Source: JAPOXR01 sp965116115 (GTDB lineage: Bacteria; Pseudomonadota; Alphaproteobacteria; Rhodobacterales; Rhodobacteraceae). From it: 64,000 bases of DNA. The stretch lies in assembly GCA_965116115.1 (NCBI GenBank), contig OZ220486.1, positions 930,001 through 994,000 on the forward strand, given 5' to 3'. Both the position numbers and the translations under genes were made by a program. Position 1 is the first letter of the stretch. Every line of letters begins with the position of its first letter. Under the pieces are notes generated by a model, which saw only the letters and a list, made by a program, of their open reading frames with translations, made no database searches and was not told the DNA's origin. Of this stretch, positions 42,428 through 52,088 are shown one piece after another.

Positions 42428-45193
42428 TTATCGGCTTTCACTCCATCCGTTACTCATCAGTTCCGTAAAATCTCTTCGTGACAGTACTTTAGAGCAATCC
42501 CGCCAGTCCTTTTCCGAGGGGGCCATTGTTGTGGTATAGCGAAGGTCAAAGCCGGTCGCTTTATTCTGGGCATCGATGTACTTATCCATTTCTTCGCCCA
42601 GCGTTTCGATGTCCTCGACCCACTCGTCCTTGATGGTGTCGGGAAGCGAGCCAAATAAGTTGTAGCGGTCGCGCATTCGTTCGGATAGCCGTGCGTAAAC
42701 TTTTTCGTCGACGGTTTGTTCGTTAACAAGGTTCAACATATCAACCTTCTCGCGCACTTGGCCGAATCGCTTGATGCGGCCGATGCGCTGCTCAAGCCGG
42801 GTCGGATTCCAAGGCAGGTCAACGTTGACCAACGTTCCCAGTGTTTGCAGGTTCAAGCCTTCACATGCTGCGTCGGTGGCGACCATGATGCTGATCTCAT
42901 GCTCGGCAACCATTTTCTTGAGTGTTTCGCGTTCAACATTTACGCTGGCGCCTTTCTGATAGAGTCGGCTACGATCAGCGCCGGCATAGAGACCTAAGGC
43001 GTCATCGGGATAGCGTGTTGCCAGTGAGTCCGCTGCCCACTTGGCTGTGTCGTAGTATTGGCTGAAGATGATGACGCCGAATTCACGCCACTTTTCCTTG
43101 TCAAGATAGTGGAATACTGCCTGCATCTTCGGATCTTCTGAGATTTTTTTAAGTCGAACGATCATCTGTTCCAGCGCGGAGCGTTCTTCGACATTGCCGT
43201 CATTCTGGATAAGCCGCAACTTGATCTCTTGATCATCCTCTTCCACTTCGAGAGTCCGGCCTTCAAGAAGCATCTTGGCCGTATTCAAGCCGGCAACGAT
43301 GCTGGAGCAAATTCGTTGTTCCATCAGGTTTTTCATGAATCCGCCGCCCGCGCCGCGTTTGGCCAGCGCCTGTCCAAATCGTCGTGCTTCCGCATAGGCT
43401 TCTTTGAAATCTTCACTGGTCCGCAGGGCATCACCTGCGAACAGTGCATTGAATAAGTGGACTTCCTTAGCCAAGTCTCGGTCAGGGTGTACATTGACAC
43501 CGATCTTGGTCAACAGGCCTGAATCTTCGAGGATTGATCGTTTGCGCAATACGATGTGACGCACAAAGGGGTTCTCCCGCTGAAAGAAGGCAGCGCCAGA
43601 TATCTCACGTTGCAGCTCAATTTCGAGGTCTTCCCGCGTAATATCGTCGAGATCAGTAAATGGATTGTTTGATTGCCACTTGGAGTCCGCCAGGCCCAGA
43701 TCCTGGCGGATCGCGCTATACAGCCGACGAGCCCGGTGTTCCTGGGTGGAGTCGACTAATGGCAGTGGTGATCTCAGGAGTTCCCAAGCAAACGAGGGTT
43801 CTGTGACCTCCCGATCACCTGAGAGGATCGGTAAGACCTCCTGAGGGCGATGCCATTTGGCGAATTCATTGCCGAGTACGAAACGCCCTTCGCCTTGGTG
43901 CAGAATACCGACGAGATCCCAAAGATCTTCGGGTCGTGTCTGGATGGGAGTGGCGGTGCCGAGCAGTACATGATCCGAACGGGCGGCGATCTCCCGTATG
44001 AAGGCAAGCAGCTCATTGGGCGATCCAGCGTCTTTGCCAAATCCCTGACGGCTACGGGCCTTGTGCGCTTCATCCAGAATGACGGACCCGAATTGAAGGC
44101 CAAGCAGGCACTGTTTTTCCCGAGAATCCCGCATCATCAGGCCAGTGGAGACGATCCCGATACGCAGCGGGCACTTGGCGATTTGCTCACGCCCGGACGG
44201 CGATATGATCCGTTCTTCATGGTTCAGCCAAACCTTTTTCTGAGTTTGCCAGCGGGCGCAGGGGATGCCCAGTTTGTCGATCATCTCCGTCTGCCACTGC
44301 TCACACAGCGTGGCCGGGGCAAAGATGACGATGGGCCGTCGGGCTTTATGTTCCTTGTCGCTCAGCAAACAGAGCACCAAGGCCGCGGTTCCCATCGAGA
44401 GGGTTTTGCCAAGACCAACCTCGTCGGCCAGCAATAGCCGGACGATACCGTGATTCTGATAGTGGCGGATGCATTCGGTAATGAAGCCTTGCTGCCAAGG
44501 TTGTAGTGACAGGCCTTCTTGGTAAAGCGGGGATTCGATTAGTGCAGCCGGTGCCACATCACCGTCTTCATCGATCTCATTAAAGACCACCTCGCGCCGA
44601 TAGCCACGGCGGCGAACCTCTCGGATGACGGCACGGGGTAGTTCTTTGGCGGCGTTCCAGAGGTAATTGAACTCCTTTTCAATCCAAGCCACCCCCTCAG
44701 GGGTGTCGTCTTCCCAGAGGATTTCGTAATGACGCTGCCAGCCGCTGCGGGTTTCGTTCATCGAACCGATGAAACCGAGCTTCCGGCCATCGGCCAGTTC
44801 GATGACCCCGGCCTTGCCGTGGACAAAGCCGCATACACTGTCCGGGGCAACGCGAATTGCCTGTCCATGATTTTGCAGAAAACTGTCCAAGCGGCGATAC
44901 CGGTCGCGGTTCAGCAACGCCTCGGTTTCAATCGCCTTTTCGTTCCAGCGACCGATCATCTTCGATTCGCGTAGCTGCGCGACCTTGAGATCGTCGGGGT
45001 GAATGTCGACGTTGCAGACGATTTTGACCTCAGGAATGACATCCAGCAGTTCGTTGGCCACCTCAAACAAGGAGCTGGTGAAATACCCGGCGATCCGTTT
45101 GTAGCTGTGCGCATGTTTCAGGTGTTGCAGCAGAAAGCCGCTGTCGAGCCTGTGGGTACGAGAAGAGAAACGCCGGATCTGGCCTGAGTCCAT
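42428..45193 (-). CDS. Anti-phage PLD/SNF2-type helicase
   Basis: 921 aa. The N-terminal phospholipase-D-like domain (residues 1-190) has the HxK motif in VHGKAGVIELADGRKLGF and GSMNETRSGW. Then a superfamily 2 helicase: Walker A LLADEVGLGKTLSM, VIFAPATLCEQW, DEAH box VILDEAHKAR, LLGTATPIQT, and in the second lobe VIIFSQYYDTAKW, ATDAACEGLNLQ and the arginine finger region EQRIGRIKRFGQV. This PLD-SNF2 arrangement is the helicase of DUF499/DUF1156/DUF3780 defence loci (helicase-methylase-ATPase systems). It starts 15 nt after the methyltransferase stop. The frame is intact. Confidence 0.9.
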   Translation of the reverse strand: MDSGQIRRFSSRTHRLDSGFLLQHLKHAHSYKRIAGYFTSSLFEVANELLDVIPEVKIVCNVDIHPDDLKVAQLRESKMIGRWNEKAIETEALLNRDRYRRLDSFLQNHGQAIRVAPDSVCGFVHGKAGVIELADGRKLGFIGSMNETRSGWQRHYEILWEDDTPEGVAWIEKEFNYLWNAAKELPRAVIREVRRRGYRREVVFNEIDEDGDVAPAALIESPLYQEGLSLQPWQQGFITECIRHYQNHGIVRLLLADEVGLGKTLSMGTAALVLCLLSDKEHKARRPIVIFAPATLCEQWQTEMIDKLGIPCARWQTQKKVWLNHEERIISPSGREQIAKCPLRIGIVSTGLMMRDSREKQCLLGLQFGSVILDEAHKARSRQGFGKDAGSPNELLAFIREIAARSDHVLLGTATPIQTRPEDLWDLVGILHQGEGRFVLGNEFAKWHRPQEVLPILSGDREVTEPSFAWELLRSPLPLVDSTQEHRARRLYSAIRQDLGLADSKWQSNNPFTDLDDITREDLEIELQREISGAAFFQRENPFVRHIVLRKRSILEDSGLLTKIGVNVHPDRDLAKEVHLFNALFAGDALRTSEDFKEAYAEARRFGQALAKRGAGGGFMKNLMEQRICSSIVAGLNTAKMLLEGRTLEVEEDDQEIKLRLIQNDGNVEERSALEQMIVRLKKISEDPKMQAVFHYLDKEKWREFGVIIFSQYYDTAKWAADSLATRYPDDALGLYAGADRSRLYQKGASVNVERETLKKMVAEHEISIMVATDAACEGLNLQTLGTLVNVDLPWNPTRLEQRIGRIKRFGQVREKVDMLNLVNEQTVDEKVYARLSERMRDRYNLFGSLPDTIKDEWVEDIETLGEEMDKYIDAQNKATGFDLRYTTTMAPSEKDWRDCSKVLSRRDFTELMSNGWSESR

Positions 45194-45208
45194 TCGCGGC
45201 GCCTCCCG

Positions 45209-48208
45209 TTATTGGCCGAGCGCGCGCAGATTGCGCAGGCGGGCTCCCAGAGTCTCTGCCGCCTGCCGGACTTCGTCCTCGGGAGCCATCTTCTCCATGA
45301 AGCTGAGCATGTCGATCAGCAGTGGACGCGCCTCCGTAAAGTCCGGCAGCTCAGTCTGGAGTTGTCCAATCACCACCTGCGGTTCGGTTTCGGCCAGCAA
45401 TTGTTGCAATCCTATGATCAGTCGACCTAGCCAAGTCCTGCCCAGCTTGGTACTTTCGGTCAGATCGCGTGAGGCAAAATCGGTGACATGCTTCAACCGC
45501 GCCTTGTTGGCGGTCATGTCAGCCATCAACTTGTGGTATTCCGATACTCGGAAAGCCTTGGCGAAGTTCTGGTAATTATCCAGTTTGGAGGCGCCGGTGC
45601 TCTCCATATCCATCATGCGCAGATAGAAGCGTTGGATACCGTTCAACTTGTGCCAGGTATCCGAGGAGATGCCTTCCGGTACCAGCAGGCTGTTCGCCGC
45701 CTCGGCTGCCTGTTGAACGATCTCATCCACCACGGTCACTTCACCGCGTCGGCGCGGCCTCATAGCAAAGGTGGTGATATCTTCGCCGCCGATCTGGGTA
45801 TAGGCGGTCAACACCTTGAGAGCTGCGGCATAACCGGCCATCTGCAGGTCGGAGTCGTTGAAGACCGGTGCCCCCATCTTGTTTTTCACCTCATCGTTGA
45901 GGTGCATCATAGTCTCGATCTGGCGTTTTACCTCGGTGCGAACGGCGGGCAGGATCCGTTGCTTGAAACCAGCCCGGTTGCCTGGATCACGCTTGCGCAG
46001 CATCAGGATCACAGTGCCCTGCACATAGCCGCCTTTCCTGAGTGCAGAGGTGGTTTCGGTCGCGATGTACCAGGCCGCTACGACTTGGAGTCCAGCCGCC
46101 CAGAAGATACCGATCATGTCTGACCAGACGCCGGTATCCTGGTGCGTGAACATAACGCATTGCATGCCGTCATCCGGCATGTTTTCCGCCATGGCGCGGT
46201 ATGCGTCAATCATGCCGAGACGGAAATCATCTCCGGAGCCTTTTATAGCCAGGGCCCGTCGAGAATCCCACGTCCAACGGTTAAATGGCCCTGGTGGATT
46301 TTTCCGTAGCCAAGAAATGAAAAATTCAGTGATCTCATGATAACGGACTGCATCAGCGTATGGAGGGTCAGTAATCCAGATTTCCGATGCGTTTGGTACG
46401 TGAGAAGCTTGTCGACATTCAACGCTGAAATTCGATTCAGATATCTCGCTGTAAAAGGATGCTGGTTTTAGCATGTAGGACTGATAGAACCAGCTTCTGC
46501 ACCCGTAATTGAATAAAGGATTGACTGCTTGATTATAAAAAGAATTCTTGACCTCTCCCGCCCTAGATGAATCCCATGGACTTAGTTTTGAATTCCAGTT
46601 CAGGCAGTTAGCAACATTTAAATACGTTTCAGCTGTTGAATGTTTTTTCACTAGAGCGTGAGAAAGCAGCTGCCTTGCGTTAAACAAGTGGTGCCAATAG
46701 GTCCAGCCGCGAGTGCGAATCGGCTCGTCAGTTTTAGCACCTGATTCGATCTGCATATCTGGTATAAGACCATTCTCTTGCCATGAAACAATGTGCCTAG
46801 TAAGGAAGTTTTCAACCATACGTTCCCGCGTCAAATCTGACGCAGTAACAGATTCGAAAAACGTTTCTTGTCGTGATCGGTTTAAGCTGTCTTTTCTGAT
46901 CCATTGAATAGCGTAAAGGCACTCTTGAAAAATATCATCTGACGCTGGTTTAAAATCATGTTTGTCCCACTGCCGCAAGCGATTTCGCGTGATGCCGCTG
47001 CTGTTGCGATAATCGCCTCTTAAGGTGTTAATTGGAGTCCGATGGATTTTCCCGTCAAGTTCATATACGAGCATACCGTTCCGTACCGTGCCTGCCTCAG
47101 CAGCTTTCATCTCTTGGGTTGTCGCGCCGGTCACTACTTCAATATCAAATCGCTTGAGTCGGTAGTTCGGTGATAACCTCGCTGCTACATTCCGAGTTTT
47201 GGAAATAACCCAAGCCGGAGCCAATGGAACCATCCAGCCAGTTTCCGGGCAACGTGTTTCCAAGCAATAGAGAAAAGCTTTTGCCCTGTTCCCATGCTCA
47301 TCATGCTCGGTGTCAAGTTCCGTTATTTCTTTATCTACAGCTTGTGCGGTCTCCTGTTGCAATCGCTCTATTTCTGATCTCCGCTTAGGGTGAGCCCCAA
47401 TGATGTTCAGCGCACCCCATGTGAGCATGCAGGCAACCGGGTTTAGGTCTGATGCATTTACATCACAACCTAGCCGGGCAGCTTCAAACGGAATCGAGCC
47501 CCCGCCGCAAAAGGCGTCGCCGACAAGAGGGCGGTGACCATAGCGCAAGATGCCCAATTGTTCGACAAGCTCCTGATGAGACCTCGCATTGATTCCCAAA
47601 TGAGCATAATGATCATTTAAATTTCTCCAGACAGGAGCGAATAACCAATTTTGATCCGCTTCGTCGGGGCGTTTACATCTCAATGCCTTCTCTTCATAGC
47701 TTCCGAATGTATCCAGCGCCTTGCGAAAGAGAATGAGTTTTTTATCATCGTCGATATCACGCCTCCAGCGCAGCTTGATGCCTTTAGCATCCGCATCGAA
47801 AGGGAATTCCCAGGTTTCTGCTTTTTCTGCGCTTATGTCGGGTGTCTTGATGGTGTAAGTGAAGAAATCCCAGGGATTGTTCAGAGCAATACATGAAGCG
47901 AGATCCTTAGGCTTAAGCGCATTTTGAATCAAAGCCCTTCGAGCAAGCCCTTCATCGTCAAATCCCATAAGCCCTTCGAAGATTTCGAGGTCTTTTTCAC
48001 TGTCATCTGTTCGCGGCAGTAGACTGCCCAGTACGATTGACCGAACCAAGATCAGCGGCTTACGTCCTTTCCAGTAAGAACCAATCGTTGTCAGGTTGGG
48101 GCCTGCTTTTCGCTCCTTTTGAGCTTCAAACGAGACCTTTTGAGCAGGAAAGACACTTTCAATCAGAGCAGGTGAACCCTTTAGCCCCAAGGGGGTAAGT
48201 TTAGCCAT
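45209..48208 (-). CDS. DUF1156 DNA methyltransferase, anti-phage associated
   Basis: 999 aa. The N-terminal DUF1156 domain has LIESVFPAQKVSFEAQKERK and PLILVRSIVLGSLLP. The SAM-binding motif is VGDAFCGGGSIPFEAARLGC then NASDLNPVACMLT, and the catalytic motif is WITDPPYADAVRYHEI (DPPY, amino-methyltransferase type). C-terminal segments include VMFTHQDTGVWSDMIGIFWA. It presumably modifies host DNA to mark self. Within 46.4-48.2 kb base composition is clearly more AT-rich than the neighbours, which suggests acquisition by transfer. It starts 4 nt after the DUF3780 stop. Confidence 0.92.
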   Translation of the reverse strand: MAKLTPLGLKGSPALIESVFPAQKVSFEAQKERKAGPNLTTIGSYWKGRKPLILVRSIVLGSLLPRTDDSEKDLEIFEGLMGFDDEGLARRALIQNALKPKDLASCIALNNPWDFFTYTIKTPDISAEKAETWEFPFDADAKGIKLRWRRDIDDDKKLILFRKALDTFGSYEEKALRCKRPDEADQNWLFAPVWRNLNDHYAHLGINARSHQELVEQLGILRYGHRPLVGDAFCGGGSIPFEAARLGCDVNASDLNPVACMLTWGALNIIGAHPKRRSEIERLQQETAQAVDKEITELDTEHDEHGNRAKAFLYCLETRCPETGWMVPLAPAWVISKTRNVAARLSPNYRLKRFDIEVVTGATTQEMKAAEAGTVRNGMLVYELDGKIHRTPINTLRGDYRNSSGITRNRLRQWDKHDFKPASDDIFQECLYAIQWIRKDSLNRSRQETFFESVTASDLTRERMVENFLTRHIVSWQENGLIPDMQIESGAKTDEPIRTRGWTYWHHLFNARQLLSHALVKKHSTAETYLNVANCLNWNSKLSPWDSSRAGEVKNSFYNQAVNPLFNYGCRSWFYQSYMLKPASFYSEISESNFSVECRQASHVPNASEIWITDPPYADAVRYHEITEFFISWLRKNPPGPFNRWTWDSRRALAIKGSGDDFRLGMIDAYRAMAENMPDDGMQCVMFTHQDTGVWSDMIGIFWAAGLQVVAAWYIATETTSALRKGGYVQGTVILMLRKRDPGNRAGFKQRILPAVRTEVKRQIETMMHLNDEVKNKMGAPVFNDSDLQMAGYAAALKVLTAYTQIGGEDITTFAMRPRRRGEVTVVDEIVQQAAEAANSLLVPEGISSDTWHKLNGIQRFYLRMMDMESTGASKLDNYQNFAKAFRVSEYHKLMADMTANKARLKHVTDFASRDLTESTKLGRTWLGRLIIGLQQLLAETEPQVVIGQLQTELPDFTEARPLLIDMLSFMEKMAPEDEVRQAAETLGARLRNLRALGQ

Positions 48209-48211
48209 AAA

Positions 48212-48892
48212 TTAATTATCACCAAATAGATCAAGGATTGGCAGCGGATCGAGTTTCGTGCTCTCTCTGCGGCCATGCGGTTGTAGTAATTCGCTTTGGG
48301 CAATATCACCGAGGGCATGACACAACGCCGAGCGCCAGCCTTTGCTGCCGTCATTGATACTTCCGGCGCTCATAGCGGTCATGCCAAACAGCCACCAGCG
48401 CTCCTCTGGCCGCAGGGCGAGCCAGTTGCGGACAGCAACTGGCATGTTCTCCATCTCCATATCTTCGATGGCCCAAGCCAAGACGCACAGCTCTTTGCCA
48501 AGCAGGCGATCCACATGGTTATCACCCACTTTCCAAGAGGCGCTCTTCAGGTTGCGGGCTTTCAGGCGGGCATTGAAGGCGCGTTGCACCTCACTGCGAA
48601 TCGCTGTCCAGCGAGGGCGCTCCAGCGCTACGCGGTCAATAACTGAAAATTCGTCTCTGGAGGCCTGCAAACCCAGGTATTCGCTGATCTGGATCCTACC
48701 GCTGTTGGCCTTTGGGATCACCACTTTGAAGTGATGGGGGTCGCTGGTTGCAGGTACACCAAAGCCGAGTGTCTGGTGGGCATAGGCTCCCTTGTGCGAC
48801 GAGGCCTTATCGGTGTTGGATCCGGTTTTTGCGGCGTTGAGGCCCTCTTTCTTGGTTGCTAGGTTGGCTTGTGCACCAGAACGGACTGGCAT
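48212..48892 (-). CDS. DUF3780 protein, anti-phage associated
   Basis: 226 aa. The core LGFGVPATSDPHHFKVVIPK is the signature opening of DUF3780, followed by EYLGLQASRDEFSVIDRVAL, RWTAIRSEVQRAFNARLKAR and ELCVLAWAIEDME, LRPEERWWLFGMT. No catalytic motif is recognised; the family is known only from DUF499/DUF1156 defence loci. The first 40 residues are polar and probably disordered. It starts 4 nt after the DUF499 stop, with AGGGGCG about 8 nt upstream, and its own stop is 4 nt before the methyltransferase start. Confidence 0.9.
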   Translation of the reverse strand: MPVRSGAQANLATKKEGLNAAKTGSNTDKASSHKGAYAHQTLGFGVPATSDPHHFKVVIPKANSGRIQISEYLGLQASRDEFSVIDRVALERPRWTAIRSEVQRAFNARLKARNLKSASWKVGDNHVDRLLGKELCVLAWAIEDMEMENMPVAVRNWLALRPEERWWLFGMTAMSAGSINDGSKGWRSALCHALGDIAQSELLQPHGRRESTKLDPLPILDLFGDN

Positions 48893-50365
48893 CGGGTTAT
48901 CGCCCCTGTGTTATATCGCCGGGGCGCAGTTCTATGCCCGCGATCTTGGCGAATTCTTTCGCATCAAAGCCGCTTTCAAACTGAATGCTGCTGCTGGTGA
49001 TGGCTACCGGTGACTGATCCTCCTGAATCACTTCACGCAGGCTATTGACCGTGCGTTCGATCATGGCAGCGGTGATTTCGCGTTCCTGGAAGCGGACAGT
49101 GACGGTGTTTTCACCTTCTCCGATATCGATGCGGGTGCCCTTGAAACGGGTGTTAGTCCGTTTACGGAAATAATTGATCACGCCGTAGACTTTGTCAGTG
49201 GCACCCAAAGTCACGCGCTTGTTCAGTCTAGTGGGCTTGGTATCGTCAATTGGAATGGTCTTGACACCGCTGCGCGGGATCTGAAAATCGGCATCCTTTG
49301 CGGCTTCACCAGATTTGGCGTAGACCAATAAGCGGACAGCGTCCGAGCCGATTTCAAACGGGTCGCCGTAGATCTTGCCGTATTTCGGGTTAGAACCGTC
49401 CAAGGTGAAGGTCATTTCGGCCTTCGGCGTGCATCGCAGGGTGACCTTGCGTTTGTCTGCCGAGGGCTCTACTTGGTGGCGTATGGTGAGTTCCGCCATC
49501 CAACGGGTGGGTGCATCACTTTCGTACTTGCCGGTGGTGTCTTTGACCCAGAAATAGAGCGTGACTTCCTCTGTGCTGAAGTTTTCCAGATCATCCACCT
49601 GGGGATCGTTCTCATTGACATCCGGCTTGGTGGAATAATGGATGCCCGGACTCTCTCCTGCGTTGCGGGGTGTCAGGCTGAGAATCGATTCGCCGGACTC
49701 GGAATCCGATCTGAGCAGTGAGACATTAACGCGGGCCTTGCCTGGAGGAAAGGGGCCTTTTTCGATATAATCATCTTTACCCTTCCGCCAACGTTCTTGC
49801 TTAAGTGCCTCGGCCATTAAGGTGTCCATCCCCCTGCTGCCCGGCATCCACGGCCATCCCGCATTGCTTTTGGCACGGCTGATTAAATCTTTCCAAGGGG
49901 TGCGGCGATTGTCTTTGCTTGATGGCCATAGGTATTGCTCGGCCATGGCAAAGTACTCGTTGAAATTGTCCTTGAGATCCATCGCCAGCTTGTAGTTGGC
50001 TCGTGAGCCCGAGAGCAGCCCTTCGATCTGGGTCTCTGCTGACTGGTCGCCTTTGCCGATCTGCAGGCCGTTGTCGATGGTTACGCTGACCAGTGTTTCG
50101 CGTTCAATTTCATCAAAGCTGGGGAAATAGATCCGGTTATAGGCGGCAGACAGGGCTTTGGCGAAGCGCTCTTCCGATTTTTCTAGGCGGTCTCGTGCCT
50201 CTTCAAACAAGGTGTCGCCAGACTTAAGGCGCCTATAGATCTGCTCAATGGCGTAGAGTTCCCGCAGGCGATCCTCGACGGCATCGGCCATGTGGCTGTC
50301 TTGGCCGGTGAGCACCAACAGATTGTTCTTTTCCTGCTGGCACTCGAAGAAATGGCTGAGTTCGC

Positions 50366-50383
50366 GGGGGGGGGGGGGGGGGG
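50366..50383 (-). repeat. G18/C18 homopolymer tract within the DUF499 gene
   Basis: Eighteen G on the plus strand, eighteen C in the coding sense, encoding prolines between RPDGRV and RELSHFF. Lengths of 3n+1 (16, 19) keep the downstream frame; 18 does not. It is by far the longest homopolymer in the window. Confidence 0.95.
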
Positions 50384-51471
50384 CACTCTGCCGTCGGGTC
50401 GAATCACAATCAATACGCGAGGTCCGCTGAGTCTCAATTCGTCCATGCGCGGCAGGATCTGCACCTCTTGGTAAGCGTTCTTTCTCGACGGTTGCAGGAT
50501 GCCGGTCAGGCGATTGATCAATGCTTGGTCGATTTTCGGTTGAGGGACATTCGTGGCATTGCGCTCGATCTGCCGAGAGAGGTTTTCCGTCTCCTTGACG
50601 AAGAAACGACTTTCTTCGCGGTGCAGGTACCAAGCCTGCTCACGAAGGCGCTGCAGGGCATCCAGAAACTCGCCGGGCTTCCGGTTGGGAGCCGCAAGAA
50701 ATTCTATGATCTCGTTTTCGGACAGACCGATGCGACCTCCGACCGCTCTGGATAGTGACGAAGCCAGCAACAGAGTCATGACTTGGACGGATGCATCGCT
50801 GCTCAGCTCATCGTCGATATTTTCAGCAATGCCGTTGCCGTTGTCGGCGATGTCTCGGGCAACCGCTGGAATCAGTTTGGGTGCGATTCGCTCGATTTCA
50901 TCCTTGGCCTGATCATCATTGAGATCAAGATGCTGGGTGCCGATCAAGAAGACATCATCGATCTCCCGTTGCGCGACGCTCTTGAGCAAGCGAGCGGTAA
51001 ACTGCATCAGGCCGCGGGTTTGGCGGAAGCCCTCATTCTCTTTGAACAGGGCAACCAAGTGTTTGAATGACGGATGAAAAGGATAGGTTTCCCGTATCTG
51101 TTCGGCGATCTGCTCAATGCTGGACGCAACTATGTAGCCGCCATCCTCAGCCCTTTTGACTTGTTGGGCATACTCTTCGGCGATGTCCGAAATGGTGCCT
51201 TCGTCAGGCAGTTCATCAATGAGGCGCGTCTTCAAAATCTCGTAGATTTCATTTCCCGACAGCTGAACCGGTGTGATTGTCATCGCTTGGCGGCGAGTCT
51301 CTTGTCGGAGATTCGAAATCGACTCGGCCAGCGCTTTGGCTTGCGACTTATAGCTGCCAGAGAGGTTGGCGATGACAATAGCGCAGTTCGGCAATTCTAA
51401 GGCCGCGCTCATAAGCGCAGTGAGGCTGTAGACTACAATGTTGGCCAAGGTTCCCTGACCAATCACTTGGG

Positions 51472-51511
51472 TGCTGGCATTGTCCAAGTAGTGCTGGCAT
51501 TGTCCAAGTAA
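51472..51511 (-). repeat. 20-bp exact tandem duplication in the DUF499 gene
   Basis: Two adjacent identical 20-base copies (51472-51491 and 51492-51511) just after the Walker B coding region. Since 20 is not a multiple of three, the frame shifts and stops at 51463. One copy alone gives the continuous reading LLPYLDNASTQVIGQ. Confidence 0.95.
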
Positions 51512-52088
51512 GGGAGTAACTCATCCAGCAGGATCAGCGTGGGGGTATCGCCGATAATCTCTTTCCACTTCTGCTGATCTGCTGCCTTCGGGCCAGAGGC
51601 CCAATACGGCCGGATGGCTTCTTCCTCACCAAGCTGTGTGGCAATTTCACCCCAGATGTAGTTGTCCGGGTTGTTGCGCCCATTAAATGCAGCGATGCGC
51701 GCCTTGCCGAAATCCAAGCGGTCATTTAGATCAGAGGGGAGTACCTCGGAACGCAGATGGTCATGTCGAGTCAGCAGTCCTAAGGCAATCATCATATGGG
51801 TTTTGCCGCCACCCATGGCTTGGGTGAGCTCGAACACCGCTTGGTCTGATTTGCCGGATAAGCGCAGCATGCCTTCACGGAAGAGTTGTTCCATGCCGTT
51901 AGTGACATGGTTTCTGCAAAAGAACTCTCGGCCATCCCCCTGATCATTAATCAGATCCGCTAGATTCTCAATGCCCTGGCTCATGCGGTAATCTTGTATG
52001 TCAGGATTGAATTGGCAGGCCTGTTTAACCGTCCTGATCATGCTGATTGTTTCCCATCTTTGTTTTCGGAGTTCTGAGGACTCGGAAC

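Larger units (their letters stand above)
48897..52041 (-). pseudogene. DUF499 ATPase, out of frame at two sites (possibly switchable)
   Basis: Three consecutive frames make one DUF499 protein of about 1040 aa. Part 1 (52041-51463): IENLADLINDQGDGREFF, Walker A ELTQAMGGGKTHMMIAL, Walker B PTLILLDELLPYLDNAS. Part 2 (to about 50370): TQVIGQGTLANIVVYSLTAL, YPFHPSFKHLVALFKENEGF, RGLMQFTARLLKSVA, ending RVLIVIRPDGRV and prolines. Part 3 (to 48897): RELSHFFECQQEKNNLLVLT to GIELRPGDITQGR. Part 1 joins part 2 if one copy of a 20-bp tandem duplication (51472-51511) is removed. Part 2 joins part 3 if the C18 tract (50366-50383) becomes 16 or 19. No other lesion is visible. As read, no full-length ATPase is made. 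First gene of the operon; start 47 bp from an IS256 copy. Confidence 0.85.
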
